Source: Bacteroidota bacterium
Lineage (GTDB): Bacteria; Bacteroidota; Bacteroidia; Cytophagales; Cyclobacteriaceae
Reading direction: 5' to 3'
Length of the DNA stretch: 54,174 nucleotides
NCBI GenBank assembly: GCA_022571715.1
Contig: JACZXH010000015.1
Location: forward strand, 1-54,174
Notes under the pieces: model-generated
Database searches by the model: none
What the model saw: the letters and a program-made list of their open reading frames with translations, nothing else
Told to the model about the DNA's origin: nothing
Shown here: positions 31,982 through 40,625 of the stretch, piece after piece
Position numbering within the stretch: position 1 is the first letter of the stretch
Layout: each line of letters begins with the position of its first letter
Translations under genes and position numbers: made by a program

Positions 31982-34654
31982 ATGAGGAGTCTGATTCTTA
32001 CATTATTATTAATCCTAAGTAGTTCTTTGCTATTTGCTCAGATCCGGCAAAGTAAAACGTTTTCAGAAAAAAATACAGAAATCAGTTATGCTCAACCCCG
32101 TGAATATGAGATCGGAGGCATACGGGTAGTTGGACGTAAAATACTAGATCCTAATACACTTATATCGCTTACCGGATTAAAAGTGGGCGACCGCGTAAGT
32201 ATTCCCGGTCAGGAAATCACGGATGCAATTAAAAAACTTTGGAAACATGGGCTGGTTGATAACTTAGCTGTTTATCAGGAAAAGATTGAAGACGGCAAAA
32301 TTTATCTTATAATCGAATTAATCGAAAGGCCACGATTACGGAAATTTACATTTTCAGGTCTCAATAAAACAGATGAAAAAGAAATTGGCGAAAGCATAAG
32401 CCTGTATCGTGGAAAAATTCTTACCGAGGCAATCATCAAAAACACTCAGTCTACCGTAAAAAAATATTTTAAAGAAAAAGGATATCTATACGTCAATGTC
32501 AAAATAAGCCAGATAAGGGACACGGTATTGCAAAACCATGTGATCGTGCACGTTGACGTAGATAAGAGGTCCAAAGTAAAAATTTATGAAATTTTCATTT
32601 CAGGAAGTAATGAGATTCCGAACAACAAACTGAAGAAAAAGCTGAAGAAAACAGGTGAATTGATACGGTTTACGCTGTTTAATGAACTTGCCAATCAGTT
32701 TTTCACACTTACACCTAAAAAGTTCGGCGAGTTTTTCGATTCCACACGTAACGTATCTGGTAAGGATATGAAGGCATTTCTGCATCGAACGGTAAGACTT
32801 AACGTATTTAAAGGATCAAAGTATGTAAAATCCCAGCTCGATGAAGATTTGAAGAACCTTATTAATTACTATAACAGTAAAGGATATCGCGACGCCCGGA
32901 TTATTTCTGATACCATTATCAAACGTGATGAGAGTACGCTGATTTTGAGGATCGATTTGGAAGAAGGCCATAAGTACTATTTCAGAAACATACTTTGGAC
33001 AGGTAACTATGTATACAATGATCTTACACTCAACGATGCACTCGGAATAAAGAAAGGCGATATATACGACAAGGAAATGCTTGAAAAAAAGCTGAATTTC
33101 AACCCTCAGGGAACAGATATTTCAGGGCTGTATCTTGACAACGGTTACCTGTTTTTCAGGATCGACCCGATTGAGTGGGTTGACGGGGATTCTATAGATA
33201 TTGAAATGCGGATTTTTGAAGGATCTCAGGCTACCATACGAAAAGTGATCATTAACGGTAACGACCGCACCAATGACCATGTGATACTGAGGGAATTACG
33301 CACGATACCCGGGCAAAAATTCAGCAGGCAAAACCTGATCCGTGATAATCAGCAACTGGCTCAGATGGGATACTTCGATCCTGAACAAATCGACATTAAA
33401 CCTTTGCCGAACCCACAGGACGGCACGGTGGATATGATTTATAACCTGGTAGAAAGGCCAAGTGACCAGGTTGAGCTTTCAGGTGGATGGGGCGGTTTTT
33501 ATGGGTTTGTTGGTACCCTTGGCCTTACTTTTAACAACTTTTCGTTGCGAAACATACCTCATTTTGATAAATGGAGACCGTTACCCGTCGGCGACGGCCA
33601 GAAACTTTCAATCAGAATGCAGGCCAACGGCAGGGCATTTCAAAATTATTCCCTAACATTTGTGGAACCTTGGCTTGGAGGGAAAAAACCCAATTCCTTT
33701 TCAATCAGTCTGAATCGTTCACTGCAACGAGATTTTGATCCATTTACGAATGAAACACGAGGAACACTGACGGTTGACGCCATAACCTTAGGTATTGGTA
33801 AAAGGTTAAACTGGCCCGATAATTATTTTACACTGAGCGAATCGGTGTCTTTTACCGTATATGGTTTTCAAAACTGGACATTTAACGCGCTCGGTTTTCC
33901 CGATGGCAATGCACGAAGTATTACATTTAATACCACAATCGCCCGGAGCAGTGTGGATAACCCCATGTACCCCCGGACGGGATCGCTCGTACAACTTTCA
34001 CTTATACTGACACCCCCGTATTCGCTCTGGAATAATCTGGATTATGAAAACGCCAGCAACTCGGTGCGATTTGAATTCGTTGAATATCACAAATGGATGC
34101 TTGACTTTAAGCACTATGTATCCATTACTAAAAACCTTGTACTTGAGTCGCGTGCCCATTTCGGTTTTATCGGTGCTTATAGTGCTCAAGCGCCCGTGGG
34201 TCCATTTGAACGCTTTTTCCTTGGAGGCAACGGATTGGCGGGAGGTATCAATTCCTGGTTGCTGGGTACAGATATAATCGGACTGCGCGGATATGATGAT
34301 AATGTATTGACACCTCCAAATTTCAAGCAGATCGCCACCCCGATTACCCAAGGAATAATTGAAGGAGGTACGATCTACAATAAATTCTCCTTCGAACTCC
34401 GGTATCCGATCACCTCCGGCCAGGCTGCCACTATTTATGTGCTTGGATTTGCTGAAGCTGGAAACAACTGGAACAATTGGGTAGATTTCGATCCGTTCAA
34501 TTTGTACCGATCTGCAGGATTCGGTGCCCGCATTTTTATGCCTGCATTTGGCCTTATCGGAATAAACTGGGCCTACGGGTTTGATACCGTACCCGGAAGA
34601 AATAATGTCAGTGGTTCGCAATTTCATTTTACTATCGGCCAACAGCTCAGATAA
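31982..34654 (+). CDS. bamA: Outer-membrane protein assembly factor BamA
   Basis: BamA is the core of the machine that folds beta-barrels into the outer membrane. The 890-residue protein has a signal peptide (SLILTLLLILSSSLLFAQ), about five POTRA repeats (from YEIGGIRVVGRKILD, about 40-480) and a 16-strand barrel from about residue 490 (DQVELSGGWGGFYGFVGTLGLTFNNFSLRN). The barrel contains GPFERFFLGGNGLAGG and the lid-loop-type RGYDDN, and it ends FHFTIGQQLR. It is longer than the E. coli 810-residue protein because of longer linkers and loops, as usual for the phylum. Its stop overlaps the first ompH start (TAATG). Confidence 0.96.
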   Translation: MRSLILTLLLILSSSLLFAQIRQSKTFSEKNTEISYAQPREYEIGGIRVVGRKILDPNTLISLTGLKVGDRVSIPGQEITDAIKKLWKHGLVDNLAVYQEKIEDGKIYLIIELIERPRLRKFTFSGLNKTDEKEIGESISLYRGKILTEAIIKNTQSTVKKYFKEKGYLYVNVKISQIRDTVLQNHVIVHVDVDKRSKVKIYEIFISGSNEIPNNKLKKKLKKTGELIRFTLFNELANQFFTLTPKKFGEFFDSTRNVSGKDMKAFLHRTVRLNVFKGSKYVKSQLDEDLKNLINYYNSKGYRDARIISDTIIKRDESTLILRIDLEEGHKYYFRNILWTGNYVYNDLTLNDALGIKKGDIYDKEMLEKKLNFNPQGTDISGLYLDNGYLFFRIDPIEWVDGDSIDIEMRIFEGSQATIRKVIINGNDRTNDHVILRELRTIPGQKFSRQNLIRDNQQLAQMGYFDPEQIDIKPLPNPQDGTVDMIYNLVERPSDQVELSGGWGGFYGFVGTLGLTFNNFSLRNIPHFDKWRPLPVGDGQKLSIRMQANGRAFQNYSLTFVEPWLGGKKPNSFSISLNRSLQRDFDPFTNETRGTLTVDAITLGIGKRLNWPDNYFTLSESVSFTVYGFQNWTFNALGFPDGNARSITFNTTIARSSVDNPMYPRTGSLVQLSLILTPPYSLWNNLDYENASNSVRFEFVEYHKWMLDFKHYVSITKNLVLESRAHFGFIGAYSAQAPVGPFERFFLGGNGLAGGINSWLLGTDIIGLRGYDDNVLTPPNFKQIATPITQGIIEGGTIYNKFSFELRYPITSGQAATIYVLGFAEAGNNWNNWVDFDPFNLYRSAGFGARIFMPAFGLIGINWAYGFDTVPGRNNVSGSQFHFTIGQQLR

Positions 34655-35187
34655 TGAAATTTACTTTTTTGGTATCTTTTTTGTTTGTAATTATTTGTAT
34701 TTCATCTTTTGCACAGAAATTTGGCTATGTGGATACAGATTATATACTCAATCGTATGCCAGAATATAAGGAAGCACAGGCAGAAATAGACAAATTGTCT
34801 GTAGCCTGGGTGCAAGAGATTCAGGAAATGAATAAAGAGATAGATGCCATGTACAGCGAACTTCAGGCGCAGGAGGTTCTTCTAACGAAGGATATGAAAG
34901 ATGAAAGATATAAGGCAATACGCAAGAAGGAAAATAATGTAAAGGAATATCAAAAAAAAATATTTGGATTTGATGGCCTTTTCTTCCTTAAAAAGAAAGA
35001 ATTGATAAAGCCAGTTCAGGATAAAGTTTTTGAATCTGTTGAAAAGGTTTGCAAGGAACACCGGCTTGCCATATTGTTTGACAAAGCGGGTGAATTAGTA
35101 ATGATTTATACAGATCCTATACATGATTATACGGATTATGTGTTGGATGAACTGGATTTGGGAGATCCAAATGATAAAATCAACTAA
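34654..35187 (+). CDS. OmpH/Skp-family periplasmic chaperone, copy 1
   Basis: The 177-residue exported protein begins with a signal peptide (FLVSFLFVIICISSFA-Q) and then FGYVDTDYILNRMPEYKEAQ, the OmpH start. A long charged coiled coil runs about 45-120, and a C-terminal strand region (LAILFDKAGELVMIY) completes the fold. Skp trimers hold unfolded outer-membrane proteins in the periplasm for delivery to BamA. Its start codon overlaps the bamA stop, so the two are coupled. The second copy follows after 42 bases. The coiled coil holds a loop (FGFDGLFFLKKK) not present in copy 2. Confidence 0.92.
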   Translation: MKFTFLVSFLFVIICISSFAQKFGYVDTDYILNRMPEYKEAQAEIDKLSVAWVQEIQEMNKEIDAMYSELQAQEVLLTKDMKDERYKAIRKKENNVKEYQKKIFGFDGLFFLKKKELIKPVQDKVFESVEKVCKEHRLAILFDKAGELVMIYTDPIHDYTDYVLDELDLGDPNDKIN

Positions 35188-35229
35188 GTGAGTAAAATCA
35201 ATTACGATTAAATATAAAAGAAAGAAACA

Positions 35230-35763
35230 ATGATGAAAATAGTTTCAGGTATGTTCGGCATCTTAATAATGATGGTCGGCATTAATGTTGCGAAAGCACA
35301 GCAAAAGATAGGGCATGTGGATATACAGTATATATTGACAACTTTGCCGGAGTACAAGGAAGTGGAATCTCAGCTTAAAACGCTTGAAACACAGCTTTTA
35401 AAGCAAAGTCAGGCTAAAGAACAGGAATTTCAGGAAAAGTATCAGGATTACCTGCAAACAAGTCAAAATATGGCCGAAGTTGTACGTCAGGACAAAGAAA
35501 AAGAACTTACCCAGCTTCAGCAAAGTTTTCAAGAATTTCAGCAAAACGCTCAGACTTCACTGCAGCAGAAAAGTACTGAATTACTCAATCCATTGTACAA
35601 AAAAATTGGTGATGCCATTGAACATGTGGCGTTGGAAAAAGGGTATTCGCATATCCTTAATGTAGGTGTGGCTCAACTTGATATCGTCATTTACGGCGAC
35701 GAAAAATTTGATGTTTCTAATCTGGTATTAAAAAACCTGGGCATTGACCCCTCAGCTAACTAG
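35230..35763 (+). CDS. OmpH/Skp-family periplasmic chaperone, copy 2
   Basis: This second 177-residue Skp-like protein has a signal peptide (GMFGILIMMVGINVAKAQ) and the shared start IGHVDIQYILTTLPEYKEVE. Its very Gln/Glu-rich coiled coil (TQLQQSFQEFQQNAQTSLQQ and neighbours) covers residues ~50-125, followed by SHILNVGVAQLDIVIYGDEKFDVSN. Two unequal Skp copies behind bamA are common in Bacteroidota. The second copy may specialise in other clients; that is inference. In many relatives murI (glutamate racemase) follows; here a 783-base gap does. Confidence 0.92.
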   Translation: MMKIVSGMFGILIMMVGINVAKAQQKIGHVDIQYILTTLPEYKEVESQLKTLETQLLKQSQAKEQEFQEKYQDYLQTSQNMAEVVRQDKEKELTQLQQSFQEFQQNAQTSLQQKSTELLNPLYKKIGDAIEHVALEKGYSHILNVGVAQLDIVIYGDEKFDVSNLVLKNLGIDPSAN

Positions 35764-36546
35764 ATTCTGATACGATAAACGTCTTTCAGGCGTGAAATAT
35801 CGTATGCAAAGCCCGGAATCTACAACTGATCCGAAATTACGATCCAGGCGTGATATCTCTGTGCAGTAAATAATATTTATGAGAGGCTGTTTCAAAAAAG
35901 AGCCACCATTCTGAACAAAGTTGTTCGCTACACCTTCGCGCATCGCCGATAGCAAGCCTTTAGCAACCGATTATAGCCTCTTCGGTGAAGCAAGAACTGA
36001 GATCGGATTGCCGCAAGCAACGACAGTCCGGAAGAATCCACATTTTCAGCACAAGTTGATAGCTGGAAATTAATAAATTTCTACAATGACTACTGTATTT
36101 TAATTAGCTGGATATGAGTGTTATACATATTTTAATTATTTAATTAAATTTAGTTTATTTAAAAATAAATTGTATTTGTATTAGTCGGCTGCAAGCCCAA
36201 CTTGAGCAAACCTCAACCTGGATTCTGCGTAGTCTCGCCAAATGGGATTTTTTTCCGATGATGTTTGTCAAGTCCACATAAGATTATTTTACTTCAAAGA
36301 GATGTGGTATCTCGCCTACTTACCGAAGCCAAGCGTCCGGCAAAGGCAGGGAAGACCTTGGGGAATTCAAGATCTTTTGGTTATTTTTCCATCGACTGTG
36401 ATAAGTAAAAAATAAAAATATCGAATAACTGAATTGAAGACTTCAATACATGTCATTCTTACTTTGTGCGTCACTTTTTGTTGCCTTTTTACTCATGATG
36501 ATGTTTTTTTGATCTTTCAAGACAACCCTCATTTATTTTTAGGATT
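35764..36546. other. 783-base gene-free region with repeat remnants
   Basis: No credible gene, tRNA or clear terminator is present. Visible items are a split direct repeat 'aggcgtga-atatc' at about 35788 and 35846, and a gaggctgtttcaaaaaag segment at 35881, resembling terminal repeats of Bacteroidota insertion sequences. There is also an AT-rich block (36120-36180) and a GC-richer patch around 36300-36360. It looks like decayed mobile or intergenic-repeat sequence. A promoter for the LD-carboxypeptidase may lie near its 3' end. Confidence 0.5.
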
Positions 36547-37455
36547 ATGATTAGACCGCAAGCGTTGACTAGTAGAGATTGTATTCGAATCGTAGCTCCT
36601 GCAGGAGTGTTGAAAGCGGGCGACCTTGATAATGCGGTAAATATCCTTCAACAATGGGGCCTGAAAGTTGAAACGGGAAATCATGTTTTCGACTCCTCCG
36701 GTTTTTTATCATCGTCTGATAGCGGGCGTTTAGCAGACTTTCAGAATGCCCTGGATGACGATATAGTTAGAGCTATATTTTGTGCACGCGGAGGATTTGG
36801 GACAGGAAAAATTCTGGATAAAATAGATTTCAACAACTTTCTTGAGAATCCTAAATGGATCATCGGATTCAGTGACATAACACTTTTACACCTGAAACTT
36901 CATTCAATTGGTGTTATGAGTATCCATGGCATTGTAGCGCGTCAGATGGGAAGTACGGTAGATGACGCATCTACAGAAAGCCTGAGAAAAATATTGTTCG
37001 GCAGAGAAAACATTATTTACCGTATCGGGCCCTCCTATCTAAATAAAACAGGAAATGTGCGCGCACTAATTGTTGGAGGTAACCTGACCTTACTATGTAA
37101 TAACATAGGTACATCCTCCGATATTTCCTTTGATGGAAAAATATTATTTGTAGAAGATACAAACGAGTCATTTTACGCAATTGACAGGAACTTTAATCAA
37201 CTCGCCCGGAGCGGCAAACTTGATGATATTGCAGGGTTGATTGCAGGTGAGTTTACTGGTTCGAAAGACACTGTACCGCCTTATGGTAAGACGGTTTATG
37301 AAATCTTACTAGAATATACAGCAGCAGGTAATTACCCGGTTTGTTTTGGTTTTCCTGTCGGCCATGGGCATCGTAATCTATCCATTCCATTTTCTGCAGA
37401 TTGCATCCTTGATGTGAAAACAAGCGGTATTCGGATTGAATTTATGATAGGCTGA
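36547..37455 (+). CDS. LD-carboxypeptidase (peptidase family S66)
   Basis: S66 enzymes remove the last D-amino acid from the tetrapeptide of recycled muropeptides. The 302-residue protein shows the opening IVAPAG, FCARGGFGTGKILDKIDF, nucleophile S109 in WIIGFSDITLLH, IHGIVARQM, the catalytic glutamate E203 in LFVEDTNESFYAIDR and the catalytic His in GFPVGHGHRN (H273). The spacing Ser-Glu-His matches the LdcA triad. No signal peptide is present, which fits cytoplasmic muropeptide recycling. Some S66 members cleave microcin C7 instead (MccF); the cell-envelope surroundings favour LdcA. Confidence 0.92.
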   Translation: MIRPQALTSRDCIRIVAPAGVLKAGDLDNAVNILQQWGLKVETGNHVFDSSGFLSSSDSGRLADFQNALDDDIVRAIFCARGGFGTGKILDKIDFNNFLENPKWIIGFSDITLLHLKLHSIGVMSIHGIVARQMGSTVDDASTESLRKILFGRENIIYRIGPSYLNKTGNVRALIVGGNLTLLCNNIGTSSDISFDGKILFVEDTNESFYAIDRNFNQLARSGKLDDIAGLIAGEFTGSKDTVPPYGKTVYEILLEYTAAGNYPVCFGFPVGHGHRNLSIPFSADCILDVKTSGIRIEFMIG

Positions 37456-37763
37456 ACTGAATTGGGCAGACGAAAGGAATATGGCCTCCTCGGTTGTAGG
37501 TCTGCCAGCTGTCTTGTCCGGCCTTTATCTGGCGTGGAATTCATATTTTCCTTAGTCTCTATGGTGCAATTCTTAGTATTGGAAATATCCCAGGCCAGAC
37601 CTGGGCTCTATAATCACGCAGTCGCAAATTGCATTAGTAGCGATAGTGTTCGGGTTGGTTGAATACTAAATTCCTCCGGATTCACTCCAGAGGTTTCGAA
37701 GTAATCTGATGCGATGGGATAAAAATAAATGGACACAGGGTCTCACCAGGATCTTGCCAGGCA
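37456..37763. other. 308-base intergenic region with hairpins and a REP-like element
   Basis: No gene is seen. Hairpins include cccagg-ccaga-cctggg (37589-37605) and an imperfect cctccgga/tccagagg pair near 37673-37693. A segment at 37615-37640 resembles the 67-bp repeats near 16 kb. Either hairpin could help end transcription from the carboxypeptidase side, but neither has a clear T-run. Confidence 0.5.
37615..37640 (+). repeat. Third, diverged copy of the REP-like repeat core
   Basis: This 26-base segment matches the start of the 67-bp repeats at 16237 (21 of 26 positions) and 15928 (20 of 26). The shared core is aattgcatt with flanking cgcag/agccg-type bases. The rest of the 67-bp unit is not recognisable here. 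Confidence 0.4.
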
Positions 37764-38066
37764 TTACCCAACCTTTTCAAGCAGTGTCCGGAATGCAACA
37801 TGCTTGTTCCTATACCGATCCAGATGCTCCTTCACCAATGCAGGCGCAAAGTCATTCAGATACTTTTCAACTTTTTCCAACGAATCTGAAATATACTGGA
37901 TCGAATAGGAAGAACCATCTCCCTCGTGAGACAACACTTTGTACATATCATACCGCTGAAACATGCCTGTCGCCATCACTTTCGGAATATGGACCTCTAT
38001 CATCCACTCCTGCCACTCCTGCTCAATGTCAGAATCAATACCTACAGTTACATTATAGAGGATCAC
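37764..38066 (-). CDS. DUF4286 family protein
   Basis: The 100-residue soluble protein begins MILYNVTVGIDSDIEQEWQE and continues IEVHIPKVMATGMFQRYDMYK with a later FAPALVKEHLDRYRNKHVAF. This is the DUF4286 pattern, an alpha/beta ferredoxin-like (dimeric ABC-barrel type) fold specific to Bacteroidota. No catalytic residues are proven and no function is known. It is the last gene of the minus-strand group that includes the Spy-like proteins; the gap upstream to the next minus gene is 65 bases. Confidence 0.85.
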   Translation of the reverse strand: MILYNVTVGIDSDIEQEWQEWMIEVHIPKVMATGMFQRYDMYKVLSHEGDGSSYSIQYISDSLEKVEKYLNDFAPALVKEHLDRYRNKHVAFRTLLEKVG

Positions 38067-38131
38067 ATCGCGGTTTTGTTTCCCGACACCAAACTATATC
38101 AAAGTATTAATATTTTACAGTGATTAAGTTT

Positions 38132-38509
38132 TTAATTTCCTCTTCGCCGCCTCATGCGTTCGCGTTGTTCCTCCTTCATCTTTTCGTACTCCTTCTGATC
38201 AGTAGTGAATATCTCTTTCAGATTTTTATCACGGGATTCATTGATGGGTACAATCTTCAATCGCGTAGCCTCCCTGTCTTCTGCAGCCTTTTCAAACACC
38301 TTAGCCATGCTTTCGGAAGCCTCTAGATTTATGGTTTCCACTTGTTTCATCTGGTCGCTGGTAAGATTCAGCCGTTCTTTCATTTCATCCGAAGACCTTT
38401 TTGCCTGCACTTTTGCATCAAACTGCCTTCTACCGCCGGGACCCTGTTGCCCATAGGTGATTACTGCCAGCAACAATGCTACCAACAGCATTAGAATTGA
38501 TTTGTTCAT
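38132..38509 (-). CDS. Small exported helical LTxxQ-type protein (Spy/DUF4890-like)
   Basis: The 125-residue protein has a signal peptide (MLLVALLLAVITYG-QQGP) and a helical, charged mature part. It includes MKERLNLTSDQMKQVETINL, an LTxxQ-like motif, and ends in a basic tail (RERMRRRRGN). Such proteins are periplasmic chaperones or metal/stress sensors of the Spy/CpxP type, or the poorly known DUF4890 group. A strong terminator at 38665-38698 lies upstream, so this gene is likely transcribed separately from the Spy-like gene at 38747. Confidence 0.78.
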   Translation of the reverse strand: MNKSILMLLVALLLAVITYGQQGPGGRRQFDAKVQAKRSSDEMKERLNLTSDQMKQVETINLEASESMAKVFEKAAEDREATRLKIVPINESRDKNLKEIFTTDQKEYEKMKEEQRERMRRRRGN

Positions 38510-38664
38510 AATTTATCACTTTAAGAGTTAACCATTAATTAAAAACCTACTGTAACTGTAACTGAAACCGCAATGCAACAATGGGAAAGTACATTCATGA
38601 TCATCAACAGATCTCTGACCGTAAAATCATCCGGATCACCGGGTCCTGCTTGCTATTTTTAAAG

Positions 38665-38698
38665 TAAAAAATCCGGCACATGGATAACGCGCCGGATT
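38665..38698 (-). terminator. Intrinsic terminator after the anti-sigma/Spy-like operon
   Basis: On the minus strand, aatccggc (38698-38691) pairs exactly with gccggatt (38677-38670), closing a 13-base loop, and a T-run follows. It lies 49 bases past the stop of the gene at 38747, ending that operon before the next small gene. An 8-bp GC-containing stem plus T-tract is a strong intrinsic terminator. Confidence 0.8.
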
Positions 38699-38746
38699 CA
38701 TCAATCTGACATAATTTAAACTAAACCATAAACATAATTTGCATTA

Positions 38747-39268
38747 TCAATTCTGTGATTTCCCTTCAAAATATTTCCTGTCACCATGCCTGCCTCTTCT
38801 GCCATTGCTCTTCATGAATTTCCCTCTCCCAAACCGGTCACCGTTGCCGGCTCTGCTGTCGAATATGATACGTTGATCATCAGTAAGCAATTTTCGCACT
38901 TCCTGATGATTTGCCGCCTTCTCCTTCTTCAAACTTGCCTGCAATATGGAATTTTCGTCGATCAGTTTATCAATTGCTTTCATATCTACAGGATCAGCGG
39001 TTGAAATCGTCTTCAATTTAGCCCAGTTTTCTGCTATCTGGTTGCGTATTGGTAATGCTTCTTTCATCAGTCCGAGGCGTAGTTCCTTTATCTTCTCCTT
39101 TTGCTCATCGGTAAGATCCGGAAGGCCCTGCATCATAATTTCGCCCTTATTGAAATGGTGAGACCGGTTAATCATACTATGGCCGTCGCGTTGTGCAAAT
39201 GCAAATACTACCATTATGGGTGTAAGCGCAAGTAATACAATTGTTAATTTTTTTACTGTATTGTTCAT
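38747..39268 (-). CDS. Spy/CpxP-like periplasmic protein (metal/envelope-stress sensor type)
   Basis: The 173-residue protein has an N-terminal signal or anchor (LTIVLLALTPIMVVFAFAQ), then LPDLTDEQKEKIKELRLGLM and LLTDDQRIIFDSRAG, the two LTxxQ-type motifs of the Spy/CpxP/CnrX fold. The C-terminus is rich in Gly, Arg and Lys. Homologues bind misfolded proteins or metals in the periplasm. The gene lies 34 bases downstream of a related gene and under it in the same operon as the anti-sigma-like protein. Its job as a sensor is inferred from that context. Confidence 0.82.
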   Translation of the reverse strand: MNNTVKKLTIVLLALTPIMVVFAFAQRDGHSMINRSHHFNKGEIMMQGLPDLTDEQKEKIKELRLGLMKEALPIRNQIAENWAKLKTISTADPVDMKAIDKLIDENSILQASLKKEKAANHQEVRKLLTDDQRIIFDSRAGNGDRFGRGKFMKSNGRRGRHGDRKYFEGKSQN

Positions 39269-39302
39269 AATTCTAAAATTTAAAAGTTACCTAATTAGTT
39301 TT

Positions 39303-39860
39303 CTATTTATGGATGAAAGTCGGTTCGATCATATTCAATGTCGATCCGCTACGTCTTCCGAATCCTTTCTCTTTATGCTTATGACTTTTAATCATTTCAA
39401 AATAAATCTCAAGCTGATCCTTGTCCAATATTTTTCTTATTTCCTGATTTAGGTTTACAATCTGTTGTCGAATTTTGGCATCGGTCCGAATGATCTCACC
39501 GTTTATTCCTTCGATTTTTTCCATATTAAGTTGTCGTTCAGTTAAGGCATTGTTTAGCTTGTCTCTACTCTCCGACATCTGTCTATACAATTTCATCATC
39601 CGGGTCCTTTTTTCTACCCTGATAGATGTAAAATGCATTGACTGTTCAGGTGTAAGATTAAACAGTTCAACAAAACGCTTTTTAAAATCACCTCTTGCCC
39701 CGCTACCTCTGAAATCAGGTCCATCGAAATGGGATATTTCTCCTTTTTTGAAAAACCTGGTGTTAGCTGCAATAGTTACAAGCGCTGATATGTTCACTAT
39801 AATGAGTATGATCAGACCAAATGCCCATAACCTGCTGCTTTTGCTTTTATTACTTTTCAT
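39303..39860 (-). CDS. Spy/CnrX-like membrane-anchored periplasmic sensor
   Basis: The 185-residue protein has one membrane anchor (LWAFGLIILIIVNISALVTI) and a periplasmic helical part. That part contains FVELFNLTPEQSMHFTSIR (LTxxQ motif), a central helix (RMMKLYRQMSESRDKLNNAL) and a second helical turn ILDKDQLEIYFEMIKSH. Anchor plus LTxxQ hairpin is the layout of CnrX-type sensors, which hold the anti-sigma factor until a metal or stress signal arrives. It overlaps the anti-sigma-like gene by 11 bases, so the two are made together. Metal specificity cannot be read from the sequence. Confidence 0.82.
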   Translation of the reverse strand: MKSNKSKSSRLWAFGLIILIIVNISALVTIAANTRFFKKGEISHFDGPDFRGSGARGDFKKRFVELFNLTPEQSMHFTSIRVEKRTRMMKLYRQMSESRDKLNNALTERQLNMEKIEGINGEIIRTDAKIRQQIVNLNQEIRKILDKDQLEIYFEMIKSHKHKEKGFGRRSGSTLNMIEPTFIHK

Positions 39861-40281
39861 TACTTTCTAAATTCATTCCTAATAAATGAGAGTCATCCAA
39901 TTCATAATTACTGATCATGAATTCATTCGTAAAGGAGTCAGCTTCTGACACAGGGGTATAACCCACCTGGTTTCCGAGTAACACGCCAAGTACGATTGCA
40001 AAAGAAGCAAGTGCTGTATACGACGCCCACTTCACTTCTTCAAATACCGGTTTAGGTTGTTTTCTTTCTTCCATCCTGTGCTTCAGCTTGGCCAGAAAGA
40101 ACGGATTTGCAGGAATTTCTGAGCTGTCAAAAACTTCTGCATAATCATTGCAATAATCAAGGTAGGCTCTGTATGCAGACGGATACTGTTTCAATTGCAT
40201 TTCGAGCTCAGATTTTCGTACGCTGTCGGATTCGCTGCTGATAAGTTCATTAATGATTTCTCTGATATTGCTTTGACTCAT
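39850..40281 (-). CDS. Anti-sigma-factor-like single-pass membrane protein
   Basis: The 143-residue protein has a charged cytoplasmic N-terminal part (~1-85, with IREIINELISSESDSVRKSELEMQLKQYPS split by function). One membrane helix at about 88-110 (YTALASFAIVLGVLLGNQVG) and a short outer tail follow. This is the shape of FecR/CnrY-type anti-sigma factors. Its gene is divergent from an ECF sigma gene across 344 bases and overlaps the CnrX-like sensor gene. The family name cannot be assigned by motif; the role is deduced from topology and context. Confidence 0.75.
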   Translation of the reverse strand: MSQSNIREIINELISSESDSVRKSELEMQLKQYPSAYRAYLDYCNDYAEVFDSSEIPANPFFLAKLKHRMEERKQPKPVFEEVKWASYTALASFAIVLGVLLGNQVGYTPVSEADSFTNEFMISNYELDDSHLLGMNLESNEK

Positions 40282-40625
40282 ATTTGTTTTGTCTTTTGGT
40301 ATTTAGACACACCTTCGTTTTAAAACTTGTGTTTTGTTGAAAATTTTTTCATATCGTGAATGTTATGTTTGCACTCTATTCATCCTGCCTATACAAAAAA
40401 ACCTTTCCAGGCACACTGGAGTTAGAAAAGGTAAGAAATCAAGGCTATTGATAGCACGGGAAGCAAACTCCTCTGCATATTGCGCATGCTATGGAAAAAG
40501 GAAGAGTCTTGTTTTTCTAAAAAAGTACTTCCAATTCAAAATAATTCTTCAATTTGAATCGATCTTTATGTTAAATCATTCAAAAGGAAAATCAACATTA
40601 ATCGGTTACCATAAAATCGGCTCGG
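40282..40625. promoter_or_regulatory. Divergent control region between anti-sigma and sigma operons
   Basis: The 344-base region must hold promoters for both directions. A TATGTTTG sequence at 40374-40381 on the plus strand fits the -7 consensus TAnnTTTG and would give the sigma operon a leader of about 240 bases; no matching -33 is at the usual distance. A possible open frame across this region (40334-40684) has no recognisable features and is judged spurious. A partial hairpin lies at about 40399-40430. The ECF sigma may also read its own promoter here, but I cannot point to it. Confidence 0.4.

Noticed and set aside
33998-34642. Long open frame antisense to the end of bamA
   Set aside because: It is the complement of conserved barrel-coding sequence and shows no recognisable domain.
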